A stretch of 64,000 nucleotides of DNA from Gnetum montanum (taxonomy: Eukaryota; Streptophyta; Gnetopsida; Gnetales; Gnetaceae), in NCBI GenBank assembly GCA_015680685.1, contig MNCI01037560.1, positions 1 through 64,000 on the forward strand, written 5' to 3'. Positions within the stretch are counted from its first letter, which is position 1. Every line of letters starts with the position of its first letter. Positions 36,050 through 47,769 of this stretch are shown piece after piece. The notes below the pieces were generated by a model that saw nothing but the letters and a program-made list of their open reading frames with translations, was not told the DNA's origin and made no database searches. The translations under genes were made by a program, and so were the position numbers.

Positions 36050-38910
36050 ATGGAACCTACACCAAAACACTCACAAGAAAGTGGACCATTCCAACTAAGG
36101 GACAAACAATCTAGAATTGGAAGGGGCCAACACGAGTAATCGTAGGAGCTAGAAGCTGAATCTCATGCCATGGGACCTCTTTGTAAGGACCCAAAATTGG
36201 AATCTATTTGTTAGATTTCAGAAGTAGAAATAGAGCAGTCTCACTAAGATGAGGCACTGGGTCTCATGCATAGACTTAAAGTTACCTTGACCCATGCTTT
36301 CCTTGATTAAATAAGGCCTAGGGATGTTTAACATTTGGTTCTCTAAGAATTAAACTTTGGAACATTTTTGCAATTTCCTCTAGAGGAAGTCAAAGCTTAG
36401 TTGTAGACCTCTCCCATGTGGCCAATCATCACTTCTAGTGGGAAGTCGTACATGAGAGAGATCTACTTCTTCTGGAATAACCAACAACTAGGTGCCATAG
36501 TTAGAATTAAGAACTTTCGTATGTCCTACTTAGTGGAAGTAATTACACAGGCTCTTGGCTTGCTTGATACTAGAACCAACTTGGTAAAGATATCAACTTA
36601 GATAGACCCTAAGGTAAAAAAAGAGTGAACTTAGTGATGCTATGAAGTGAATTGCAAGGATTATGATGCACTCATTGTAGTGGAATGCATGTATTTCAAG
36701 ATAGTCGTCGATCATCTCAATCTAATGGTGACCCAGTAAGGTGATTACCTTTTTAGCCTATGTGTGTGTTGATCTAAGTGGGAAGTTCCCTGTGAACCTT
36801 CCATAGCTAATCTATCTAGAGATACAGAAGTGATTCAAGGAAAATAAATGTGGAAGGAAGGCGTTACCCTTTTCTTACCTTATCAAAAAACTATGCAAAA
36901 TGGCAAAAATAGTTCACTATGCTGACAATGTAATTAGGCATGCTTCTTCTACCTCTTGGGTAGAAATGATGAAAGACAAGACCCTTACCATAACCAAGGA
37001 AGAGGATTAGTAACCACCCCCTTCTCTACCCACTCATAAAACAATGTCAAAGTCTTATGCTACCCTTGAATAAATATGTGAGATCTAAGAGTAGCTCTTA
37101 CATGAGCAAGAGTAGTGCGTAGGAATGAGTGATGGTGATCCATGTATGTATCATCTGGCAATGAGTCACCTCAACAAAGTGGCTCAAATTGTTAGCTAGA
37201 TGGAGAGAGGTGGACCAATTTTCTTAGCCCAAATAACAGAGCTACTCATGAGATTGAATCCTAGTGCTTGAGAGGTAATAGTATTCCTCTCACAATAGTA
37301 GAAATTTCTAGAAATCTCTAGGAATTCTAATACTTTCTTAGTGCATTTGGAGGAGGGTAAGGGGGCAACTATCTTGGTGATGCAATACCATGGGCAAGAG
37401 ACAATAGTAGAGGTGATTGTTGATAAAATTGCTAATGTATTAAACACACTTGTGGAATATGTACTAGGCATTTCTACATTTAGAGATGTGCAGACATCCA
37501 TAGGAATAGTTAGCCATAGATTGAGTGCAAGACAACAAGAGGAGTTTTTAGACTGACTAGTGGGAACTAGGTAATCGATTTTGGATGTCTATGGCCTTCT
37601 AGATACAATCACTACAACCCAGTTAGAGCTGTTGAAAGCAAGGAGCAAATGCATTATCATGGAGAGGCAACTTGAAACAGCCCAAGCTCAAAACCAAATT
37701 TTGGCCACAGAGGTTGCTAGATTAAGAGCCCACCTTGCTGATCCTATGTTTTTCAACTCTGCATTGACTGGAGATGAAACTTTTCAATAGCTTCAAAATA
37801 AGCTCAAAAAGGTTGAGGATGCAAATGAAACTATGATCTTTGATCAGTCCTTAGTCAATGCCACCATGCATAATATCCAAAAAGCCTTGGACCAGACTCA
37901 CTAGGCGAATGTAACTTTGATCATAGAAAATCATCACATATGGAATGTTGATGTGCAAAAGAAGAAAATGTAAGATTTCATCCATCATTAGCAAGAGCAT
38001 CTAGCCAGAGTGAATAACGAATTAAGGATATTGGTAGCTAAAAATAGAAATATCTTCATGGAGGAAGTTTAGGCTCTTTGCCAGAAATATGCAATAGAGG
38101 TAGCTGCCTAGAAAAATGAGGCTCTCAAGTTTAAGAAAGTCAAAAATCACTACAGAGATCAAGTTGATCTAGAAAAAGAAATCAATGAAAAACATATTTA
38201 TATGGTAAAGGCAAAAGTCAATGAGGCCCTCTACTAGCTCAAGGAAGGAGGTGATGTTTGGAAACCTATGTTTGATGGGCTCAATGACTACAATAAGGCA
38301 AAGATCTGCATGAAGGAGTTACAAATTAAGGAGATGATGGAGCACATGGAGCTTGCCAATCTTCATTATCCAAATCTAGTAATGCTAACTACTAGATGAC
38401 CATTGTGTGAATTGGAGAAATAGGTGGCTAGTTTTTACTTGTTGTACAAAGCAAAGTTCAAGCATCACAAAGACATCAAGTAGAAGCTTAAGGTGGCAAA
38501 TGTAGAACTTGATGTTCTTAGGTAGTGCTTCACTGATCAACAGTCTATAGCTAAGAACTTAGCTAGGAGAATGTATGACTACTAAGAGCTACAAAATGCA
38601 GTAAAGGTGTTTGATGTTGAACGTAAAATTTTCATTGCCTAGTTTATCAATGCAAAGGAGTTGTTCTTGGAAATGCCTTGTCCTTCAGATGTTCGCACAC
38701 TAGCCCACATTTATGATGTAGTGTGGATTGTGAATGATCCTAGGAGTAAGGAGGAGAATATGAAGGCACTGTTGGATGCCTTCTATCTTCCACCACATGT
38801 TGCAGCTATTGCTGAACAACCACAACCACCTTAACCACCACATGTGCCTAAAGTAGGAGAAGGTCCATTAGAGCCTTAAGAACCTCCACTACATGGTACC
38901 ATTTGAACTT
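36050..38910 (+). pseudogene. E2 third ORF: unknown domain plus long coiled coil
   Basis: Sense ORF between integrase and the 3' LTR, absent from ordinary Ty3 elements; Athila elements have an env-like ORF here. First half (about 36050-36960), homologous to E1, contains MWPIITSSGKSYMREIYFFW (36416-36475) and is frame-broken. Second half, about 37045-38910, is one uninterrupted reading frame of about 620 codons in which roughly 25 stops all read as Gln or Arg codons hit by C-to-T. It is rich in Glu, Lys, Gln, Leu and Ala, predicted helical and coiled-coil (for example QLETAQAQNQILATEVARLR near 37665), and ends with a Pro/Gln-rich tail near 38820-38890. No transmembrane segment seen. Function unknown. 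Confidence 0.65.
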
Positions 38911-39141
38911 CTTCCTCATCTTTGCACCATTAGAGGAATTGTGTTTGTCATTTTTGTCCTAGTATTTGATTTTGTTATCATGAACATCAAAATTTTTTAA
39001 TGATTATAAGTCTGTACACTCAAGCACTTAATGTTTGTTTATGTTTGTGTATGTTAGTAGTTAGTTAATAATCCCATACATTCCCCCAATTTTGTAAGAA
39101 ACTTGTTCCTCTTTTTGTTCACTCGAGGATGAGCTTTCATT

Positions 39142-39155
39142 CAATTGTGGGGGTT
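39142..39155 (+). other. E2 polypurine tract region
   Basis: CAATTGTGGGGGTT directly precedes the 3' LTR start TGATGAG at 39156. The G-run is the likely primer for plus-strand synthesis. Confidence 0.75.
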
Positions 39156-40058
39156 TGATGAGTCACGCCATGGGTTATGTCGATAGGGCCTTATCAATGT
39201 GGTCCTATTGATGTGACCACATTGATGTATAATTTAATCCATTGATGTGACCTTATTAAGATAGTGTCTATTTTTGCCTATAAATATGTGCTCACTTACC
39301 ATGTTTATGATATCTTTTCTCATAGTTATAGTGCAACTCTTGCAATTATCTTGCTTGAAATTTAGAATATTTTTCTTAGTGCTCGCAGTAGGAGTTAAAG
39401 AGTGCATGGATCTTTATTTGAGCATTATTGTGCCTGAGCATAGTAATATGTGTGGTATTAAAGAAGAGCTTTTTGATAAACCTTGCAGCACTTCGAAATA
39501 TATTAATTATTCCCTTTATGCATTTAATATTTTAAGCAATTTCCTTTAATTTCTTAGGTAATTAAGTAATTAATTAAGCTAAATTAAGATAGATTAAGCT
39601 ATATTAAATAGTGATTAATTAAGAACATAGGTATGACTACATTGAGCATATGCTTGGTGCTTGGTAATCTCAGTAACACTTACGGTTTGGTAACCTAGTA
39701 GAGTTGACTATGTGCAGGATGTGTACAACAAGTGGGAATAGATGATTATTCTAGGATTAGTTAGATATTAGGTAGTTATATTAAATTAGAAATTAAATAT
39801 ATTTAATTATCTATTCTTTATTCTTAGGTGACTTAGAACATAAAACATAAGAATGATAAAAATCATATCCCTCATTTGCACTTAACCATACCTTTGCATT
39901 TCACAAGTGTAATTAGGAAGACATGATTGTAATGGTTAGTTTCACTTCCTAGAGACTAGTGTAATTAGAAGGCTATAAGTCCATAGAATTCAACTAGATT
40001 GCATGTGAACACTTAGTGATTTGTATGGTTGGGTGTATGGTATACTCTCCGCTCATCA
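39156..40058 (+). repeat. E2 3' LTR
   Basis: Runs from TGATGAGTCACGCC to CCGCTCATCA, 903 bp. TATAAATA is at 39279-39286. The ends form a 7-bp inverted repeat (TGATGAG/CTCATCA). GTGAT follows as target duplication. Confidence 0.92.
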
Positions 40059-40063
40059 GTGAT

Positions 40064-40389
40064 GTAATAAGTAGGTGATGTGTTCTACCATGTTAGTTTG
40101 CTTCTACAACTTTTAGGAATACCCAACATGTTTTACATGTCTATGCCATGAAGCTATGTACCAGATGTTAGCCATGTGATCAATTTTTCTAAAGTATAAC
40201 TTCAAGTTAGTGCTTCATAAATAGAACTTCCAAGTAGGATCATGGATCAAATGGAGAGTAGATTACTAAGTAATATTGTTCTAACTGCCAAGGTGTTATG
40301 AAGCCATCATGGATCATAATAGACTTTTTGGGAACTTGATATTGATGTGTGTTTGACCTATCCTAAGATCTTTTGAGAGAAATATTGTT
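40064..40389 (+). pseudogene. pol: E0 integrase tail, right of E2
   Basis: Continues the integrase C terminus: VGDVFYHVSLLLQLLGIPNM and SYVPDVSHVIN (about 40075-40175), then MDQMESRLLSNIVLTAKVL, SHHGS and TFWELDI to a stop near 40376. This order (HNVFHVSML, DPSHV, RQEK-LR, KVLW-HH, ATWE) is the standard end of del/Tekay-type Ty3 pol. I see no chromodomain after it. Confidence 0.8.
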
Positions 40390-40412
40390 AAGAGGAAAGC
40401 ATATAATATCCC
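40390..40412 (+). other. E0 polypurine tract and start of its 3' LTR
   Basis: AAGAGGAAAGCA is followed by TATAATATCCC at 40402. LTRs of related elements often start TGTAATATCCC or similar, so a G-to-A change at the second base would explain the end. Based on position and resemblance only. Confidence 0.5.
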
Positions 40413-43094
40413 ATGTTTTTGGATGTAAGAGTTAGTATTCTTTTATAAGTTTGAGTATGAATTTCTTTATGCTTCTCCATGATGGATTTAGTTACATATA
40501 CTATATAGCATGATATTATGTATTATGGCATTGTACTTATGATATATTTTTAATAATGCAGATTGTATGATGTTTATTTGCACTAACTTGGTTGAATGAG
40601 CTTGGTTTGAATTCATGGGAGCTGGTGTGGCTTGTGTATCTTTGGTAGGTATAGCTACATGTGTGCATGTACTATGTGCTTTATGTGTGGAATTCATTAT
40701 TATGATTTTTGATATTTTTATTAGCCTAGATACATTTACCCTAGGGTTTTAACTTATTTTATGATTCTCAAATCTAATTCCTTTACCTGCAACTTGCATA
40801 TTGACTAATTAAATCACAATTTTTTTTCCTAGGCTTTGAGGCATCTTTTTTGAGCTTTACAATCATTATGAGTTTCATTGTGCCCTACCTTAGGATTTAT
40901 AATGAAAGATGTAATCATTTGTATGAACTAGAAAAATCACATGGCATTAAGAATGGATGAAGAAAGAACCATTTTGATCATGTAGGACATGCACATGAAG
41001 TTTGAGTGCTAAAAACATAGAAACTATGTTTCTAGCTAAGAAATTGAGAATAGAAGGAGATAAATGTTCTAATTATTAAGAAATTTTAGAGTTTGATTCT
41101 TAGTTTAGTATGAGTAAAATAAAAATTAAATTATTTGGCTAAGTTTTCCCATCACCTAGGGTTTGGATTGTTTAATTATATCTACTTGCTAATATTTTAT
41201 GTTTGAATGATGCTTATATGAGTTTTCTTTCTTAATAAGTAACTTTAGTTTTGTGAAATTAGCATAAAGTATGTGCTAATTAGTTTTAAAGGAACATTGA
41301 ATCATTTAGCAACCCTTCTCTATCTATAAAAGTAAAGTCCTTATAGGCATGTCCTTTAGTCATGCTCTAAGATGGAGGCATCTATGGCTTCTAGTGGATA
41401 TTAGAAACTAAGGTGGTATATCAAGCTAACCTTGGTACCAAGTTTAAGAAAGTCTTGTAGGTATATTTATATTTTGATTTGGAAAAGTTTATTGTATTCA
41501 ATGAGTAAATATCTTAACCTCTATTATTTGGAAATTGATAGTGAGTGTTAGCTTCCACAAAATTTGGGTTAGGTGGTAGTAAAACTTCACTTTGAACATT
41601 TTGCTACATATTATTCTTTATTTGGTTTTTTCCTAGACTGGTATTAAAATTTTGGTGAGATGCAACAATCCCTATGCATGACTATCTCACTACCTAATAT
41701 TTGGTTTTAAAATCACTAAGGAAGTATTTGTAATATAGTTTCCTACTCAATTGCATGGACTAACTTTCATCTTTGTTTTTACCTTCTAAGTGATATCAGT
41801 GATAGTAGAGATGAGCTAGATGATCAGTAGGATTCTTAGAATAGTTTTTATTAGGTTTTTAGAACTTTAGTATTTTAGCCATTAGGAACTTTTATGTAAT
41901 TTTATGTTATAATGTTGAGCTTGAATTATTAATTCTTTTTAGTATTCTTTGATTGAAAAAGGTGCATATGTACTTGTCGTTGGTGTAGACCTTATTTTAC
42001 AGTTCTAATAGGTATTCAATGTTTTGAAACTTGAAATTATAACTAGTATTTTATAAAATATTTGGGTATGACTTTTGGATGTCTTTTTATATGTTTAGAT
42101 GTCTAGTATCTTGTTAATGCTTATAAAATTATTTCATTATTAATTTGATTTAGTATGTATTGAATATTGGTTATTTCTTATCGGCATTGGGATCATATAA
42201 TTTATCATTTCCTAGTAAACATGTTAGGTTTTCATATGAAAAATACAATTGTTATTCTATTATAATATGTTTTAGTTTAAATGTCCCTTGCATCTATTTT
42301 ACAAATTTCTACTACTTTGCATTCTACTGCCTTAGCATTATTTTAATTTTATTACACTACGATTTAATTTTAACAAAGTAATGGCTTTGTAATGTAAGCC
42401 TAGGTTAGAAGTTGTTATAGCAGGCTAGTTATCTCATCATTCTATACAACATGATTTTCAATTAACTAAAAATTTTTCGCTATCTATGTTTTATTTCTTA
42501 TTTATAAGAATAGTAAGAATAATAGTTTATTAATCATTTTTGGATTAATCTTCATATGCTTATTATATAAATTGTTAAGATACCTATTGGTTATAAGTAG
42601 TTCTAACATTAGTATTTAGCTCAAACATCATGTCACTTCAAGCCTAATTAAAGAACTTATTCTTCCATGGACCATGATGTTATTATCCTACTCCTTGAGG
42701 ATTGATCTTCTATACTTGTGTACAAAATATGTGGAAGAAGTAAGTAACAAGTTGAAGTAGTTAGTTGCTTATGTATTTTAGTAGAAGTGATGTTCAGTTC
42801 ATTCTTCTAGGAGTTTTCTTTCATTCTTTTTCTTCCTCATTTAATAAGATACATATCATCCTTTAGTATTCTCATTATGTTTTTAATTTGGGATTCATAG
42901 TCTAATGATTCAAATTTATAACTTGAACTTTTGCTATTGAATTTTCATTTTGGTGATATTAGTTTGTTAGTCTTGATGGAGGATTTTGACATCTCATGTG
43001 ATAATTATTCATAATTTATTTTCTACTAACACTTTTTAATTCTAATTAGTTACATGATTAGTGAAATTTTGGTTAAATTTAGTATTCTTTAAAT
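40402..43094 (+). other. AT-rich; begins with probable E0 3' LTR
   Basis: No coding sequence recognised. CTATAAAAG near 41328-41336 could be the LTR TATA box. The LTR end was not found; the right part is the target of the solo LTR at 43100. Confidence 0.4.
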
Positions 43095-43521
43095 TAGGTT
43101 GATGAGTGGCGAGGTACCCATACACTCAACCATACAAAATGAGCGTAGCACGTGTGATCCGGTCGAACTTTGCAGACTAAATGCCTATGCGGCCCATGGA
43201 ACACTTGGGGTTAATCATTCGTTGTCTTCCCAGACTTACTTGTATGTGTCACGGTGTATGGTTAAGCAAGTCTAAGGTATATGATTTTTATGGTCTTTTC
43301 TGGTTTTTCTCCTATGCTATCAAGGTGAAGGGTTGAGAGATCTAACTAACTCTAACTAAGGACTAAGTCTAAATTAACTAGCATCAGCATCTGTTCCCAC
43401 TTCCCATACACACCCTGAACTATGCAACTGTGGCTACCAAATGCTAATCGTTACTGGGATCACCACATGTAATGCACGTGCTCGAAGTGGTCATACTGAG
43501 GCACTTAACTAGCCTAAATGT

Positions 43522-43692
43522 AATGAGCAGCCGATTCCTTGACTAGTCGTACACACCCATAGATGCTCGTAATCAAGTCGTACTCATTCTGCATTCTAGG
43601 AATTGAGGGTCAAAGAGACTAATCACGATGAGTAGTCGATTCCTTGATTAGCCGTACACATTCGTAAATGCTCGTAATCAAGTCGTACTCAT
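43522..43692 (-). repeat. two hairpin repeats in solo LTR 1
   Basis: Copy 1: outer arms AATGAG (43522-43527) and CTCATT (43583-43588), inner arms CTTGACTA (43538) and TAATCAAG (43570), one mismatch. Copy 2: outer ATGAG (43628-43632) and CTCAT (43688-43692), inner CTTGATTA (43643) and TAATCAAG (43675), perfect. Three related copies are in solo LTR 2. Confidence 0.75.
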
Positions 43693-43798
43693 GCCGCGCT
43701 AATGCATGTAATAAATAACATGTAAGAAGTAACAAGTAATAAATCCTATTCCATGCACTACAAGGTTTATCCACAAAGCTCATCTTTATTGCCATACA

Positions 43799-43858
43799 NC
43801 GATATCGCGACAGCCGCGATATCGCGTACGCGATATCGCGGTGCATGCAATATCGCGT
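43799..43858 (-). repeat. N gap and CGATATCG palindrome array in solo LTR 1
   Basis: Four copies of CGATATCG-type palindromes (one as CAATATCG) occur in 59 bp at the U3 end. The N at 43799 sits between ATTGCCATACA and the array; solo LTR 2 has roughly 180 extra bases here, including the TATA box, so sequence is probably missing. Confidence 0.8.
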
Positions 43859-44062
43859 CTCATCATAGGTTGTCACATATACTTAGCTAATAGTCATATA
43901 TCAACTCCCATATGCACAAATTTATTAATTATTCTTAACAAGCCCTACTAAAGTTTAAAATTCATTATCTACATCTACTGGTGCTATAGATGTCAAAAAT
44001 CCTCCTTAATGTGTTGCATGTATAAGAGAACAGTAGAGGAATGGATACTTCCTCTTACCTAT

Positions 44063-44650
44063 TTAGTTGAAAAATTGAAAAATGATGACAAATAGTGCAC
44101 TTGTTTTTACCATTTCAAAAAAAGAAAAAAAAACAACATCTGCAAGTCCCATGCCATAGGTGCTTAAAATTTCATAGAATTTATGTACAATCACCTTTGT
44201 CATGCATAGAGCACTAGCAATGATGCAAGCATTTTGAGGCTTGGCTCCCCCAAAACATGTCAAACTATGCTTCTTTGCCTTGTGGTCCTTCATCTTTGTA
44301 AGTGCTCAGATTGGCCTAAACATAACCTCATTGGCCACATCTATGAACCCTAACATGATCTCTTCCATGCTCATCTTCTTCGATTCTAGATCTTGCTCCT
44401 TCCTATGTGCATTGATCATCATAACCAATTCTTGGAATGCATCTCTGGTAGCATCCACATTCAAAGGCTGCTTCTTGTCTAGTCTAAATATATAAGGAAA
44501 ATATTCTAGAGTGACCCTTCCCATAACTACATTCACATCAATCACAAAAAGGTGTCCACCTTTTCTGCAATAGAAGAGGCTTGGACAAGTGCCCATGAAT
44601 TATGGCCCTACCTAGAACACATTGAGATGGAATTTCAGCATGGAACTATC
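44063..44650 (-). pseudogene. unknown protein, minus strand, one internal stop
   Basis: Two blocks in the same frame, 44596-44306 and 44293-44063, are separated only by a TGA at 44306-44308, giving about 177 codons. Upstream the same frame runs to about 44650 with two more stops. The first block has GHLFVIDVNVVMGRVTLEYF and a charged helix with NAHRKEQDLESKKMSMEEIM; the second starts MKDHKAKKHSLTCFGGAKPQ and is hydrophobic later. I do not recognise it. A transposon ORF remnant is most likely given the surroundings; a host pseudogene is not excluded. Confidence 0.35.
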
Positions 44651-46604
44651 ATTCGTGGCTTAGTGCTCAACCTGATGTTGTTGCTGCTCCAACTTAGGAT
44701 GAGATCCAAGTGGCACTAGTTCAAGTCTAGGGACTCACTAGAGATGCTAGCAAGGAAGGTCCCAACATGGCTCTAGTAGCTAGCAACCAAGCACAGTTGG
44801 TGCTTTGCATCTGCTAGGTGTATTCTACTACAAACCCTTCATGGGCAATATTGATGCAATGTTGTTCCAAATATCATATTAAGCATATTCAAGGCCATAA
44901 AAGATTTATCCATAGGTATAAAATGATTAGCTTTTATAATCCAAAAGAATTACAAGTTTTTGTATGATCTATGAAAAGCCTTTGTTTTTTTGCTTCCCAT
45001 GCAATGAAGTGTTGTCTATTTTATTGTGTTGTATTCTTTCAACTCCTTCCACCTTAGCTTCTTCACCTAGGCTTTGATCCCTAGGATTATACAAATCAAG
45101 TTTACCTTGTCATTATACATGATTACTTTTTCATCTCGAGCCAGCAATTCATCTACCTTGCTGATTACATTACCCATAAAACATAACATTAAATGTGTCA
45201 AGAACAAAGTCTAACTAGTTGCCCCATTTGACATTCTTTGGGATAATCTTTAGTTTTTAATAGATTTTTCCATTCATGAATGAATCAAAGTCACTGAAAA
45301 GGTTGATTTTTTTCAATTTATCCTTCTTTAAAAGATATTAAAATATAAGTGCTAAAGTCCCAATTTTTAAATTTTGAAGATTGGTTGTTGACAAGGAAAC
45401 TAGATCAAAATTTGAATCAAGGAGAAAACTATAGAAATCCACATTATTATTGTGATTATCTATGAAACTTTCTCAAGTGATCCAAGAGTTTGTAGCATTA
45501 AGATATTGACCAATTTCTACCATTTTTTATTTTTGTTTGGCCATCCTATTGACTTCAGCTACATCCCATTCATCTAGTCTTAAGATAAACTTTAGTAGAG
45601 GTCCCCCCATATGGTAGACATTTTGGTGCTTCTAGGGTTCTCCTTGCATTTTTTGCTCCATATGGTTATTTACGTGCTAGCCTACTTCGGCCCCACAATT
45701 ACCATTGCTCTCCCCCATGCCCTACCTCTAGCATGAGGCAACAACAACATATATATATATAATAAACAAATATTACTAAATATATATAAAATTTAATAGC
45801 ATTTGGCCTTGCTCCACCTATTTGACCATGTTTTAAATAGTTTTAACTTGAGTCTCACCTTGCCTTTACCTTGCTATAACTTTATTTTACCTTGCTTTTG
45901 TCTCATAGTGACCTTACCTAGTTAAAATAGGCCTCCCACCATGGCGTGCTATAGCAAAAAACTAGGAAAATGTGACCTTGATTAACCATTTTTGGCCATA
46001 TGTCATGTTGCTTGTCTTGTTTGGCCTTGTTCCCACTATGTTTTGACTTTACTTAACAACCCTATTTCACATTATTGTCTATCATTTCCATAACACTTAG
46101 TGTCATTTGACTTCATCTTCATCATTTCTTGCATCATTTGGTCTTGTTTGATCACATTTTCCCATTATTTGACATTGTTTAGACCTTAATTAACTTGATT
46201 TGACATCATTTGATGTCATTCGACATCAGTAAGGTCTTTTTTGATGTTGGTTGACACAATTTTATATGGTTTTGACTTTCATTTGATCCTATCCTACATC
46301 ATTCAACCTATGTTTCAATTTTTTTTACCTCAATCTTCACCCTAGTGATCTTTGTTGTCCATGTTTTGACCTTGTTTAGCATTGATTGAGTTAGTTATGA
46401 CTTAGCTCTACTTTATTATTAAAGTATTTTACATTGTTTTGGCATTATTTAACAATTTTATAACACAGGTGGCACTTGACATGTAGGATTAAGTTAGGAG
46501 GATGAAAAAGCAAATTCGACTAGTCTTAAAGCCTAAATGGGCTCCTCTCGTGATGTTGTTAGACCAAGTTGATCTAAAATATCCAAGCATTAAGCCTCAA
46601 GATA
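44651..46604. other. gene-free stretch with diffuse TTTGAC/CATT repeats
   Basis: No domain recognised. An (AT)6 run is at 45749-45760. From about 45800 to 46450 short words such as TTTGACATCATTTG, CCTTGTTT and CATTTGA recur irregularly, like a very decayed minisatellite. It ends at the ATTCT target of the copia element. Confidence 0.4.
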
Positions 46605-46609
46605 ATTCT

Positions 46610-47714
46610 TGTTAACCTTTTGATATGTCAAAAAATTAAGGAAAATGGAGAACATAGACTATTTGTTATGGATAATATGTTTTTAGAACATGAACAAGAA
46701 CTTCACAATGAGATACGAGAACTTAAGGAGACAAGATCTACAATGAGAAAACAAAGTAAAGACTACATGGGCAAAAATGAGAACATGGATAAACATGGAT
46801 GAAAACAAAGGGTACAAACTAATTAAAGATGCTCTAAGGGCTAAGAAGAAGATAAATTGATAAGAGAAAGCCTTAGAAGATAGAACCCAAAAGGTGAGGA
46901 GATATCTCTCAGAAATAGTAGATGTCTCTATCCTAGAGAAGACGTGTCCCCAAAGAAATCCCATAGAAGATGTCACATTTTCTAGTGAGATGTCTCTCAG
47001 GAACTGAGGCCCATCTCAAGTAGACGTTTCAACTTCAAATAAGACATCTATACTAGTCATTGAATAGTCATTCCATGAATCATAAGGAGTTTTTGGAAAC
47101 TCTGAAGCTATAAGAAAATACCAAATTTTTGGAACTTATGCAAGTACTATTCACATTAGATTAATCATTATCTTATCTATGCTTTTGTATTCTTGCACTT
47201 TATTGTAACATAATTTGATTAGTTGTATGTTGTATTGAGCTCCAGTGATAAGGACATGTAAATTTAGTTACATTATTTTCTTTTGTCTCTTTTCTTTTTC
47301 TTGTTGTCCTATGGGATTGATTTGCTTCTTGTGAGAAGGCATCCTCATTAAGCTTGTTAGGATCCTATAGGATTGAGTGGTTTTGTAGCGTCAAAACACT
47401 CTAGAGTAGAGATTAGTTTTGTAAAGATTTTGGGATCCTTGAAACCATATTCTAAGCTTATTGGGAGCTTGCAAGGTTGATTGGTTTCATAGTGACAAAA
47501 CACTCTAGTATGAAGCCTAGAGCTTGTACAAGATGTGGTACCCTTCAAACCACATTTTCTTGAGGAACAAAGTCCAGAGGTGTGCATAGATTCTACCTTA
47601 TGAGTGTAGAAGTACCCAAGCTGGGGAACCATGTAAAATTTGGTGTTTATGTGTGATAGGTACAACTTCAATTGGGAACTTATTCAACCGTCCCTTCTAA
47701 TTTTTTGATCCTCA
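46610..47714 (+). repeat. copia 5' LTR
   Basis: From TGTTAACCTTTTGATATG to GATCCTCA. Contains AGATGTCT/AGACATCT motifs (46900-47050), a TATAAG near 47109, and a 3' half with two related hairpin units (GAGTGGTTTTG...CAAAACACTC at about 47374-47402, and a variant near 47480-47510). Confidence 0.88.
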
Positions 47715-47716
47715 AG

Positions 47717-47728
47717 TGGTATCAGAGC
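47717..47728 (+). other. copia primer binding site
   Basis: TGGTATCAGAGC, an exact match to the complement of the initiator tRNA-Met 3' end, two bases after the LTR end. Confidence 0.9.
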
Positions 47729-47769
47729 TTGGTACTCTTACATTTGGCTTCAACTTTTAAGAGTGAACT

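Larger units (their letters stand above)
27081..40058 (+). mobile_element. E2: complete-length Athila/Tat-like Ty3 element
   Basis: Two LTRs start TGATGAGTYACGCCATGGG, and the 3' copy ends CTCATCA. Target bases are GTGTT before and GTGAT after (4 of 5 identical), and removing the element restores the E0 integrase frame. Inside, in order: primer site, gag, protease, RT-RNase H, integrase, a 2-kb spacer, a long third ORF and a polypurine tract. About 13 kb in all, the reference copy for E1, E3 and E4. Dead: frameshifts, stops and changed catalytic residues. Confidence 0.92.
7271..40401 (+). mobile_element. E0: ancient chromovirus-type Ty3 element, split by nested insertions
   Basis: Primer site, gag, protease, RT, RNase H and integrase of one + strand element can be followed in order at 7271-7794, 17892-20130, 23310-23910, 26940-27080 and 40064-40401. 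The protein alignment resumes at each break: gag breaks after SSWW and continues after E1; RNase H breaks after VYTNVLDD and continues at PTHDLDLDV; the integrase tail breaks inside GSFKV and continues with VGDVFYH in the same frame once E2 and one target copy are removed. All coding parts are full of stops, so this is the oldest layer. Confidence 0.85.
43100..43865 (-). mobile_element. solo LTR 1, minus strand
   Basis: Ends TGATGAG (43100-43106) and CTCATCA (43859-43865) with a perfect target duplication TAGGT at 43095-43099 and 43866-43870. On the minus strand it matches the E2 LTR at its end, at the CAACCATACA segment and at GGCAATAAAGATGAGCTTTG, so the element ran right to left. No internal region is present: an LTR-LTR recombination product. 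CpG-rich, unlike its surroundings. Confidence 0.92.

Noticed and set aside
43619-43876. minus-strand ORF containing the N in solo LTR 1
   Set aside because: Lies in an LTR and runs across the target duplication; not a gene.
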